Below the pieces are notes generated by a model. It was given only the letters and a program-made list of their open reading frames with translations, searched no databases and had not been told where the DNA came from. A DNA stretch of 8,838 bases, taken from assembly GCA_013298325.1 (NCBI GenBank), contig JAAFHJ010000174.1, positions 1 to 8,838 on the forward strand, given 5' to 3'. Source of the DNA: Myxococcales bacterium. Lineage in GTDB: Bacteria; Myxococcota_A; Polyangia; Polyangiales; Polyangiaceae. Below, piece by piece: positions 1-5,803 of this stretch; the stretch's first letter is position 1, and each line of letters starts with the position of its first letter. Made by a program: the position numbers and the translations under genes.

Positions 1-140
1 CTTTTTCCGCTCCCGCTCGGCCCCACGAGGGCGACAAACTCACCGGCCGCGATCGACGCGGAGATCCCACGAAGGACCCTCGTGGAGTTCTCCCCCGTGC
101 CAAATGTCTTTGTAATTGCTACTGCTTCTAGAGCACTCAT
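1..140 (-). CDS. ABC transporter ATP-binding protein, N-terminal fragment (MacB/LolD type)
   Basis: Only the first 46 codons are present; the gene leaves the window at base 1. The reading frame opens with Met-Ser-Ala-Leu-Glu and ends in a Walker A P-loop, GPSGSGK, at about residues 40-46, preceded by the usual hydrophobic strand (EFVALV). This is the nucleotide-binding subunit that hydrolyses ATP on the cytoplasmic face to drive the permease encoded just upstream. The ATG overlaps the permease stop codon (ATGA, bases 137-140), so translation is probably coupled; an AGG lies about 10 nt upstream of the start. Insertion of a few residues before the P-loop (TGENSTRVLRGIS) matches the LolD/MacB-type arrangement, in which a short ligand segment precedes the core. 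Signature motif, Walker B and H-loop are outside the window. The first codons are unusually A/T-ending compared with the ftsZ region. Family assignment is secure; substrate is unknown. Confidence 0.93.
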   Translation of the reverse strand, partial: MSALEAVAITKTFGTGENSTRVLRGISASIAAGEFVALVGPSGSGK

Positions 141-1363
141 GACTGAATCGCCTGCAAAGGATCGAGCTTTGCTGCGCTGCGGGCCGGGAGAACGGCTGCG
201 AGGGCGCTGGCAATGGTGGTGAGCAAAAATGCCCGTAGATACTCACCACTCGCGGGGTCGATCGGCATCGAAGACGTCCCGTCAGCTCGTCGGGAAACGT
301 GGAGAAGGAGCTCAGCAAAGCCGTAGCCGAGGAGGACGCCAATCGTTGCGCCGATCATCCCAATGAAGAGCCCTTGAAGGACGAACGTGCGCAAGATGGC
401 TCCGCGCCCGATGCCGAAGCTCCGAAGGATCCCGATTTCGGAGCGCCGCCGTGACACCGACAGAAAGAGCGCGCTCGCGACGCCGATCGCAATGGTGACA
501 AGGCTAAATCCCTTAATCATTTCGCCGCTGCTCGCCTGAGCCCGAAGCCCCTCCTGGAGGCGGACATTCCGCTCAAGCCACGAGGAGACCTTTAGCGGCG
601 TGGTGCGGGCGAGGCGGTCGGCGATCGCCTGCGCCTGCCAGACGTCGTCCACCTTGAGTTCAATGACCGAAACCCCATCGAGCTGAAACAAGGTTTTCGT
701 CGCCTGGATATCCATGTAAATCACTCGCTCATCGACCGCTTGGATCCCCAAGAGGAAGATCCCACGAACGGTGAGTGCGAGGGGGACGACGTCTCGGAGC
801 GCCGGCGGACGGAGGAGGACGCGGTCGCCCACGGTCACGCCGAGGTCCTTCGCGAGCGTCGCCCCGAGGACGATGTTGCCCGGCCGGATGTCGAGGTCCC
901 CCTGGACCAATGCGCGACGAAGTGGAGCAATTTCATCAATTTGAAGGGCATCTACCCCGGTCACAGCGACCGCGTTCTCCTTCTCGCCGCGGGCAAGAAT
1001 CCCAGCGCCAAACGCCTCGGGGACGACAGCGCGTACCCCCGGAGTCCTCCGCGCGATCTCGAGGTAGGGGCGGTAGGTGCGGATGAGCGGCTTCGTCGCC
1101 CGCCCAGGCTGAACGGCGATGTGCGGCACCATCCCGCCGTCGAGCGACGATAGAAAAAAGGGAGGAAGGTGCTCCTCCGGCTCGAGTGAAACGTGGGCGA
1201 CGCTGCCGGTCACGTCGTCCACGAGACGCTTTCCAAGGCCATTCATAAGCGCGGCAATAAAGGTAAACACAACCACGCCTACTGCGACACCTAGCGTCAA
1301 AAGAAGCGTTTGAAGACGCGCTGAAACTAGATAGCGAAAAGCGACGCGAATCTCGAAGATCAT
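137..1363 (-). CDS. ABC transporter permease, MacB/LolC-LolE (FtsX) family
   Basis: A 408-residue protein starting at the ATG that overlaps the stop of the adaptor gene (ATGA, bases 1360-1363), with AGGA 5 nt upstream. A longer in-frame start further upstream would lie inside the adaptor gene and is less likely. Topology fits the MacB/LolE fold: TM1 at about residues 17-40, a large periplasmic domain (about 41-282), then TM2 (283-304), TM3 (326-350) and TM4 (376-395). After TM2 comes the conserved cytoplasmic coupling segment RRRSEIGILRSFGIGR, and the C-terminus ends in the family-typical PARSAAKLDPLQAIQS. Such permeases use ATP-driven periplasmic movement (mechanotransmission) to export macrolides, peptides or toxins, or to extract lipoproteins. 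Adjacent adaptor and ATPase genes favour a MacAB-like efflux unit over LolCDE, which lacks an adaptor. Substrate cannot be told from sequence. Confidence 0.93.
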   Translation of the reverse strand: MIFEIRVAFRYLVSARLQTLLLTLGVAVGVVVFTFIAALMNGLGKRLVDDVTGSVAHVSLEPEEHLPPFFLSSLDGGMVPHIAVQPGRATKPLIRTYRPYLEIARRTPGVRAVVPEAFGAGILARGEKENAVAVTGVDALQIDEIAPLRRALVQGDLDIRPGNIVLGATLAKDLGVTVGDRVLLRPPALRDVVPLALTVRGIFLLGIQAVDERVIYMDIQATKTLFQLDGVSVIELKVDDVWQAQAIADRLARTTPLKVSSWLERNVRLQEGLRAQASSGEMIKGFSLVTIAIGVASALFLSVSRRRSEIGILRSFGIGRGAILRTFVLQGLFIGMIGATIGVLLGYGFAELLLHVSRRADGTSSMPIDPASGEYLRAFLLTTIASALAAVLPARSAAKLDPLQAIQS

Positions 1364-2463
1364 GGCGTTCCTGCACGCCGGACGCGGGCGCCCTCTTTTG
1401 CGATCTTTGGGTCGAGAGCGACATAGTCCCCAGCGCGGAGACCAGAACGGACAATTACCGAGGCGGACGGCCATTCGTCGATCGTCACGGGCCTTCGCTC
1501 GATACTTTCACCATTTACTACAAGCACATAGGATGCATCTCCCGCCCCACCGACGCACTCGCGAGGAACGACGAGCGCCGCCGGAATCGTGGAAACTTCG
1601 ATGTTGATATCGACGGAGGCGCCCGCGAGAAAAACCGTCGGCGGGACGTCGTAGGCGAGCCGAACGGTGGCAGCGCCGGTCTGCGGATCAATCGCTTGAG
1701 AAATGTAGGAAATCTTCGCGGCCTGCTTCTGACTGTCGGCGCCCAACGCAAGAACTTCGGCGCGCATCCCGGGCCGAATCACACGTACATAGCGCTCGTC
1801 GACTTCTGCCGAGACGCGCACCCCTTCCACGGAGGCGAGTTCAAACACGGCGGTCTGAGGGCCGACGACCTGGCCGATCTCCCCTTCCCGTCGGAGGAGC
1901 GTTCCGTCGAAGGGGGCGACGAGCACCAGGCGTGAGCGGCCGTCGTGGAGGGCGGCGCCGAGGCGCGCGACGTCGTCGCTGGCCCGTCTCACCGCGAGTT
2001 TTGCCTGCTCGAGTTCGACGGGCGGGATCGCTCCGCGAGCGACAAGCCCCTCGGTGCGCGTGAGCTCGCGCTTCGCCTGGTCTAGGTCGCCGAGACGCGA
2101 GGAGAGGGAGGCCTGCTGCTGAAGGACCGCCGACGTCGTACTTGTGTCGTCGAGGCGCGCGAGAACCTCCCCCGCCTTTACCGACTCCCCTTCCCGATGG
2201 ACGAACTCGGTCAGGCGACCGGAAAACTGCGGCGAAATCACGACACGACGCGCCGGTTCCACGTGACCGGTGAGCGCGAGCACGCGCGCCACATCTTCGG
2301 TCTTAGCCGTCACCGTCGCGACAAGCGGAGGGCGCGTAAATCGACGATAGCCAAGGTAGGCGACGACCAGCGTCGCAACGACCGCAAGCGCGTACATCAG
2401 CGGGCGAACGGCCCGTACCAGCAAGGATTTTTTTGGATTTTCAACCGTCGGAGGGGATGGCAT
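1360..2463 (-). CDS. Periplasmic adaptor (membrane-fusion protein, HlyD/MacA-like) of an ABC exporter
   Basis: A 367-residue adaptor that would link the inner-membrane ABC permease to an outer-membrane channel. One N-terminal membrane segment (about residues 22-38) anchors it. The periplasmic part shows the standard order: first lipoyl half (about 71-106, with HREGESVKAGEVLARLDD), an alpha-helical hairpin (about 107-174, rich in Gln, Leu, Arg and Glu), second lipoyl half (about 178-213, with VAPFDGTLLRREGEIGQVV), beta-barrel (about 215-290) and a membrane-proximal domain to the end. The hairpin is fairly short. The start has an AGG 6 nt upstream (bases 2470-2472). It is the first gene of a three-gene operon, with its stop overlapping the permease start. 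No outer-membrane TolC-like gene is visible; a shared TolC elsewhere is expected by analogy with MacAB. It could equally be called an RND-type adaptor by sequence alone; the neighbours decide for ABC. Confidence 0.92.
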   Translation of the reverse strand: MPSPPTVENPKKSLLVRAVRPLMYALAVVATLVVAYLGYRRFTRPPLVATVTAKTEDVARVLALTGHVEPARRVVISPQFSGRLTEFVHREGESVKAGEVLARLDDTSTTSAVLQQQASLSSRLGDLDQAKRELTRTEGLVARGAIPPVELEQAKLAVRRASDDVARLGAALHDGRSRLVLVAPFDGTLLRREGEIGQVVGPQTAVFELASVEGVRVSAEVDERYVRVIRPGMRAEVLALGADSQKQAAKISYISQAIDPQTGAATVRLAYDVPPTVFLAGASVDINIEVSTIPAALVVPRECVGGAGDASYVLVVNGESIERRPVTIDEWPSASVIVRSGLRAGDYVALDPKIAKEGARVRRAGTP

Positions 2464-2469
2464 CGTTTA

Positions 2470-2472
2470 CCT
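2470..2472 (-). promoter_or_regulatory. Ribosome binding site of the exporter adaptor gene
   Basis: AGG (within GGTAGGT on the minus strand) lies 6 nt before the ATG at 2463 and supports that start. I could not find a convincing -35/-10 pair in the 160 bases upstream; the promoter of the exporter operon must lie between the ftsZ terminator and this site unless there is read-through. Confidence 0.55.
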
Positions 2473-2522
2473 ACCGGCAGAAGCCTTCGTATCCCTGGCT
2501 CAAAAATCAATGAGGCATTTTG

Positions 2523-2578
2523 AGACAAGAAGTTCGTCCTCGCCCGCTAGCGCGGAGCGAGGAACAAGTCTCTTGTCT
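2523..2578. repeat. 56-bp imperfect inverted repeat upstream of the exporter operon
   Basis: Outer arms AGACAAGA (2523-2530) and TCTTGTCT (2571-2578) are perfectly complementary over 8 bp. Inside them TCCTCGC (2537-2543) pairs with GCGAGGA (2557-2563), and inside that CCGC (2544-2547) pairs with GCGG (2552-2555) around a TAGC tetraloop, with one bulged A at 2556. The section between outer and inner arms is poorly paired. Neither flank has a run of T on the strand that would make it a strong intrinsic terminator. It lies 60 bases upstream of the adaptor start. It could be an operator dyad, a leader hairpin of the exporter mRNA, or a copy of a dispersed palindromic repeat; the sequence alone does not decide. 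Confidence 0.6.
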
Positions 2579-2629
2579 TTCGCGACAGCACGCCCACCCT
2601 TCAAAGCTGCTGATCCTGCGTAACAAACG

Positions 2630-2672
2630 AAAAAAACGCGCGGCCTCCCCCGGGAGAAGGCGACCGCGCGTT
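2630..2672 (-). terminator. Rho-independent terminator after ftsZ
   Basis: A perfect 9-bp inverted repeat, AACGCGCGG (2635-2643) and CCGCGCGTT (2664-2672), encloses a 20-nt loop that itself can pair (CTCCC with GGGAG). Read on the minus strand the stem runs into seven consecutive T (2636 down to 2630). It begins 67 nt after the ftsZ stop codon. There is no T-run on the plus-strand side, so it should act only for minus-strand transcription. It closes the ftsZ unit and separates it from the exporter operon. Confidence 0.9.
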
Positions 2673-2695
2673 AAGACTTGGATTCGGGATGAGAA

Positions 2696-2733
2696 TCGCG
2701 CCGCCCCAGAGGGTCACCCCCAGGACGGCGCGA
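2696..2733. repeat. Inverted repeat just after the ftsZ stop codon
   Basis: TCGCGCCG (2696-2703) and CGGCGCGA (2726-2733) form a perfect 8-bp dyad around a 22-nt spacer that includes GGGTCACCC. It starts within 10 nt of the ftsZ stop and precedes the true terminator. No T-run follows, so it is not a classical terminator; an mRNA 3'-end stabilising stem is one possible role. Confidence 0.45.
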
Positions 2734-2739
2734 ATGGCA

Positions 2740-4017
2740 TCACTGACCGCGGCGCTGGAACGCGGGGACGTCCCAATCGGTGTCGAGGGAGGGGAAGCTC
2801 GTCGAACGGGCGACTTGGCTCACCGGCGCCGCCGCGGCGATGCGTGCTTCGGAGCCGTTGTTCGCGGAGGCAGCGACCGGACGAACCTGGGGGCGCTGCG
2901 GTTCGCGCATCGTCGCCGGCGGCATGTAGGAGCCGCGGGAGACCGGCGGCTGGCTCGGGTGGCGCCCCTGAAGCTGGGGCGACATCTGGTTGATCGACTG
3001 GGGCGCCTGGCTGGCCGCCCGCGCGCTCTCGGCGGCAGCGAACTGGGTCTCCATTTCGAAGCCGGTCGCGATGACGGTCACCTTGACGTTTTCGCCGAGG
3101 GTCTCGTCGATGCTCGCGCCGAAGATGATGTTCGCATCTTCGTGGGCCTGCTCCTGGATGAGGCTCGCAGCTTCCTGAATTTCCCGCATTTTGAGGTCGG
3201 ACCCGCCGACGACGTTGATGAGGATGCCGGTCGCCCCATCGACGGAGATGTCGTCGAGGAGCGGCGAGGTGATCGCCATCTCAGCGGCGGCGCGGGCGCG
3301 GTTCTGCCCCTTGGCGAGGCCGGTCCCCATGAGGGCGCGCCCCATGTTGCTCATGACCGTCTTCACGTCGGCGAAGTCGACATTGACGATGCCGCTGAAC
3401 GTGATGAGATCGCTGATTCCTTTGACGGCCTGGTAGAGGACTTCGTCGGCCTTGCGGAAGGCGTCGACGAAGGTGAGTTCCTCGTCGCCGAGCATCAAAA
3501 GCTTCTGGTTCGGGATCGTGATGAGCGTGTCGACGTGCTCGGAGAGCATCTGAAGCCCCTGCTCGGCGCGGCGGAGGCGCTGCTTTCCTTCAAACATGAA
3601 GGGGCGCGTCACGACGCCGACGGTCAATGCCCCTTCTTCCCGGGCGATCTGCGCGATGATCGGCGCAGCGCCGGTGCCGGTGCCGCCGCCCATGCCGGCG
3701 GTGACGAAGACCATGTCGGCGCCGGCGATGAGCTCCTTGATCTTCTGGACGTCTTCGAGAGCCGCCTTGCGACCACGCTCCGGATCGGCGCCAGCGCCGA
3801 GCCCCTTCGTGATGTTCTGGCCGATGTTCAGCTTCGTCGGCGCGGCGTGGCCGTTGAGCGCCTGGACGTCGGTGTTCACCGCGATGAACTCGACCCCTTC
3901 GAGGCCGAAGTTGATCATGGTGTTGACCGCATTTCCACCGGAGCCACCGACTCCGATGACCTTGATGCGGGCCTGGTATTCCTGCGAATCGTCCGCGAAC
4001 TCGATCGAAAAAGACAT
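2740..4017 (-). CDS. ftsZ: Cell division protein FtsZ (tubulin-like GTPase)
   Basis: A 425-residue FtsZ, the GTP-dependent polymer that forms the cytoplasmic Z ring. A short N-terminal extension (1-16) precedes the GTPase core: IKVIGVGGSGGNAVNTM (18-34) binds nucleotide, AVNTD (46-50) follows, and the tubulin signature GGGTGTG is at 110-116. The T7 synergy loop NVDFADVKT (212-220) supplies the catalytic aspartates. The C-terminal subdomain runs to about residue 320. A Pro/Gln/Ala-rich linker of roughly 85 residues leads to the C-terminal peptide DTDWDVPAFQRRGQ, which matches the conserved D-(I/V)-PAF-RR motif that binds FtsA and ZipA-type partners. The start is set by GGGAG 9 nt upstream; the frame remains open further upstream but without support. 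All catalytic residues I can check are intact. It has its own candidate promoter and terminators on both sides, so it is probably monocistronic. Confidence 0.98.
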   Translation of the reverse strand: MSFSIEFADDSQEYQARIKVIGVGGSGGNAVNTMINFGLEGVEFIAVNTDVQALNGHAAPTKLNIGQNITKGLGAGADPERGRKAALEDVQKIKELIAGADMVFVTAGMGGGTGTGAAPIIAQIAREEGALTVGVVTRPFMFEGKQRLRRAEQGLQMLSEHVDTLITIPNQKLLMLGDEELTFVDAFRKADEVLYQAVKGISDLITFSGIVNVDFADVKTVMSNMGRALMGTGLAKGQNRARAAAEMAITSPLLDDISVDGATGILINVVGGSDLKMREIQEAASLIQEQAHEDANIIFGASIDETLGENVKVTVIATGFEMETQFAAAESARAASQAPQSINQMSPQLQGRHPSQPPVSRGSYMPPATMREPQRPQVRPVAASANNGSEARIAAAAPVSQVARSTSFPSLDTDWDVPAFQRRGQ

Positions 4018-4026
4018 CGTACGTTT

Positions 4027-4031
4027 CTCCC
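4027..4031 (-). promoter_or_regulatory. Ribosome binding site of ftsZ
   Basis: GGGAG on the minus strand, 9 nt before the ATG at 4017. It decides the start over the longer in-frame extension. A hairpin ends only a few bases upstream (4036). Confidence 0.8.
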
Positions 4032-4035
4032 GGTG

Positions 4036-4059
4036 AAAGGCGGAATACTTCCCGCCTTT
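4036..4059 (-). promoter_or_regulatory. Leader hairpin directly upstream of the ftsZ ribosome binding site
   Basis: AAAGGCGG (4036-4043) and CCGCCTTT (4052-4059) are a perfect 8-bp inverted repeat with an 8-nt loop. In the mRNA the stem would end 4 nt before the GGGAG. It does not sequester the ribosome binding site but could affect ribosome access, mRNA stability or protein binding. Confidence 0.55.
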
Positions 4060-4110
4060 TCGGCCGCTGCTACGAGACAACGACCTTGCAAAAGCTTTTC
4101 TGATCCTTCG

Positions 4111-4135
4111 GCCTCTTCGAGAGTTTCGAAGAAGC
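4111..4135 (-). promoter_or_regulatory. Second hairpin in the ftsZ leader
   Basis: GCCTCTTCGA (4111-4120) and TCGAAGAAGC (4126-4135) pair over 10 positions around a 5-nt loop, with a single G-U wobble in the minus-strand RNA. The minus strand has no T-run after it, so it is not an evident terminator. As DNA it is also a near-perfect dyad and could bind a dimeric regulator. Confidence 0.5.
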
Positions 4136-4261
4136 CTCACAGAGCGAATGTGCGCCTGTGTCACCTACTCGCCCCGGTTTGGTTCGGAGCACGACGTTCG
4201 GTGAATCGGATGGGCGTTCAATAAGGGTTTACGCGAGAGACGGAAAACTTTTTGCTGCAGT

Positions 4262-4291
4262 TAGGTAGCAGCTTGTCCTACATTGTCGCAA
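4262..4291 (-). promoter_or_regulatory. Candidate ftsZ promoter (sigma-70-like)
   Basis: On the minus strand TTGCGA (4291-4286) is followed after 18 bp by TACCTA (4267-4262), which is directly preceded by TGC, an extended -10 pattern. It sits between the ftsA terminator and ftsZ, where a promoter is required if the terminator works. The -10 is enclosed by a 5-bp dyad GCTGC/GCAGC (4254-4258 and 4268-4272). Matches are imperfect and GC-rich bacteria tolerate weak consensus, so this is tentative. Confidence 0.35.
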
Positions 4292-4326
4292 AACCAAAGC
4301 GGAGGGCGGGGCGGAGTTCGGCGCTC

Positions 4327-4378
4327 TCACAAAAGAGAGAAACGCCCCCGCAGCAACGAGGCGGCGGAGGCGTTTCTC
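4327..4378 (-). terminator. Intrinsic terminator after ftsA
   Basis: A perfect 10-bp inverted repeat, GAGAAACGCC (4337-4346) and GGCGTTTCTC (4369-4378), is extended inward after one mismatch by 4 more pairs (4348-4351 with 4364-4367), leaving a 12-nt loop. On the minus strand the stem is followed by TCTTTTGTGA, an interrupted but T-rich tract. It begins about 40 nt after the ftsA stop and lies before ftsZ. Confidence 0.75.
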
Positions 4379-4417
4379 GATCCGGCGTCTCGCCAAATCT
4401 GTGCAAAATGCATATGA

Positions 4418-5737
4418 TTAGAACGCGGCTTTGATCCAGTCCCAGATTTTGCTCGACTTGGGCCCTTCGTCGGCGGCCGGCGGCGCAACGGTGATCGGCT
4501 GACGGGTGTCGATCGGCTTGATCCGGGTCTGGCTCTGGGTGCGGGCACCGTCGCGGGCGGCAGCGTCGCGCATCGCCTGAGCGCCGAACTTCAAGAGGCC
4601 GACGCCGGTCGCGTAGTGGGGACCATTGACGAGCTGAGTAATGCCTTTGACGGCCGTCGGGAATCCGATGCGAACCGGCATTCCAAGGATCTCTTCGGCA
4701 AGTTCACTCGTCCCCTCAAGGAGGACCGAACCGCCAGTGAGGACGACGCCGGCCGACAATTGATCGAGCAGACCGGTGTCTTCGATACGCTTGCGGACCG
4801 CGGCGAAGATTTCCTCGACGCGCGGTTCGATGATGTCGGAAAGAACGCGGCGGGGGGCGCGACGCGGCGGGTGACCACCGACGCCGGGGACTTCGATTTC
4901 TTCGTCGTCGCCCACCATCCGCCCGAGGGCGCAGCCGGCGAGGCGCTTGAGGCGGTCGGCCTCGGCCATCGGCGTGCGCAGACCGGCGGCGATATCGCTC
5001 GTGATGTTGTTGCCGCCGACCGGGAGGACGCTCGCGTGGGCGATGCCTCCATCCACGTAGAGGAGGATGTCGGTGGTGCCGCCGCCGATGTCGACGACCG
5101 CCACGCCGATCTCTTTTTCGTCCTCGCAGAGGACCGCTTCCGCGGAGGCGACCGGCTCCAGGACGACGTCGGCGACGGTGAGGCCGCAGCGTTCCGCGCA
5201 GCGGATCACGTTCTGGACGGCGTTCGTGGCGGCGGTGATGAGGTTCACCTTCGCGCCAAGGCGGACGCCGCTCATGCCGATCGGGTCGCGGATGCCGTCC
5301 TGGGCGTCAACGATGTACTCGCGCGGAAGTACATGAAGAATTTGACGATCTGCGTCGACGGGGATCGCTCGTGCCCCTTCGAGGGCGCGCTCGACGTCGG
5401 CGCGGGTCACTTCGCCACCGGCGATCGCGGCGACGCCGTCACTGCTCTGGGAGCGAATATGCTGCCCGGCAACGCCCGCGTAGACGGTGCGGATCTCGAC
5501 GCCGGCCATCGTCTGGGCCGCTTCGACGGCGTCCTTGATGGCGCGGGTCGTCCAATCGATGTTGGAGACGATCCCCTTCTTCAGCCCCTTGCAGGGGACA
5601 CTGCCGACCCCGAGGATCGTGATTCCGTCTTCGTTGATCTCTCCGACAACGGCGGCGACCTTCGTCGTGCCGACGTCAAGACCTACGACGATCTCGCCTT
5701 CCATGGAATCGTGGCTCATCGAGGTCGGTGGTCGCAT
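4418..5737 (-). CDS. ftsA: Cell division protein FtsA (actin-like membrane tether for FtsZ)
   Basis: A 439-residue actin-family ATPase that anchors FtsZ to the inner membrane and recruits later divisome proteins. Phosphate-1 motif GLDVGTTK is at 19-26, the FtsA-specific 1C domain at about 97-175, phosphate-2 motif DIGGGTTD at 216-223 and adenosine motif LTGGSVLLEG at 333-342. After a variable linker the protein ends in the amphipathic targeting helix SSKIWDWIKAAF, with the stop right after it. Length is close to the usual 420. The start is uncertain: Met codons at 1, 7 and 12 all lie before the core, and none has a clear Shine-Dalgarno; I kept the first ATG. It follows the CapA-like gene after 66 bp and is closed by its own terminator, so it appears to be the last gene of the murC-ftsQ transcript. 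Confidence 0.97.
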   Translation of the reverse strand: MRPPTSMSHDSMEGEIVVGLDVGTTKVAAVVGEINEDGITILGVGSVPCKGLKKGIVSNIDWTTRAIKDAVEAAQTMAGVEIRTVYAGVAGQHIRSQSSDGVAAIAGGEVTRADVERALEGARAIPVDADRQILHVLPREYIVDAQDGIRDPIGMSGVRLGAKVNLITAATNAVQNVIRCAERCGLTVADVVLEPVASAEAVLCEDEKEIGVAVVDIGGGTTDILLYVDGGIAHASVLPVGGNNITSDIAAGLRTPMAEADRLKRLAGCALGRMVGDDEEIEVPGVGGHPPRRAPRRVLSDIIEPRVEEIFAAVRKRIEDTGLLDQLSAGVVLTGGSVLLEGTSELAEEILGMPVRIGFPTAVKGITQLVNGPHYATGVGLLKFGAQAMRDAAARDGARTQSQTRIKPIDTRQPITVAPPAADEGPKSSKIWDWIKAAF

Positions 5738-5803
5738 ACCGCGGCGAATCGGGCCAAATTCTTGGGGAGAACTTTCTCACATCCCCCGCCAAGCCTTCGC
5801 AAT

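Larger units (their letters stand above)
4018..4417 (-). other. 400-bp ftsA-ftsZ intergenic region (ftsZ control region)
   Basis: No credible gene is present. From the ftsA side it holds an intrinsic terminator (4327-4378), a candidate sigma-70 promoter (4262-4291), a 10-bp palindrome AAAAGCTTTT (4090-4099), two leader hairpins (4111-4135 and 4036-4059) and the ftsZ ribosome binding site (4027-4031). In most dcw clusters ftsA and ftsZ are close together, so a gap of this size with a terminator is notable. If the promoter is right, the ftsZ leader is about 235 nt long. Confidence 0.75.

Noticed and set aside
1364..1474. N-terminal extension of the permease by 37 residues.
   Set aside because: It lies wholly inside the adaptor gene; the ATG at 1363 overlaps the adaptor stop, has AGGA upstream, and gives the normal family N-terminus before TM1.
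4018..4164. N-terminal extension of FtsZ by 49 residues.
   Set aside because: The frame is open, but it covers two hairpins and the ribosome binding site for the ATG at 4017, and the added residues are Arg-rich and unlike FtsZ.
2689..4224. A 511-codon open frame on the plus strand opposite ftsZ.
   Set aside because: It is fully antisense to ftsZ, crosses the ftsZ leader and 3' hairpin, and has the same shadow composition with no motif.
4252..4434. A 60-codon plus-strand open frame in the ftsA-ftsZ gap.
   Set aside because: It runs through the ftsA terminator hairpin and into the end of ftsA, with no ribosome binding site or recognisable sequence.
5738..5803. A weak imperfect dyad in the gap before ftsA (CTTGG with CCAAG and G/C runs).
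   Set aside because: Pairing needs a bulge and a wobble and no T-tail follows; not enough to call a terminator or regulator.
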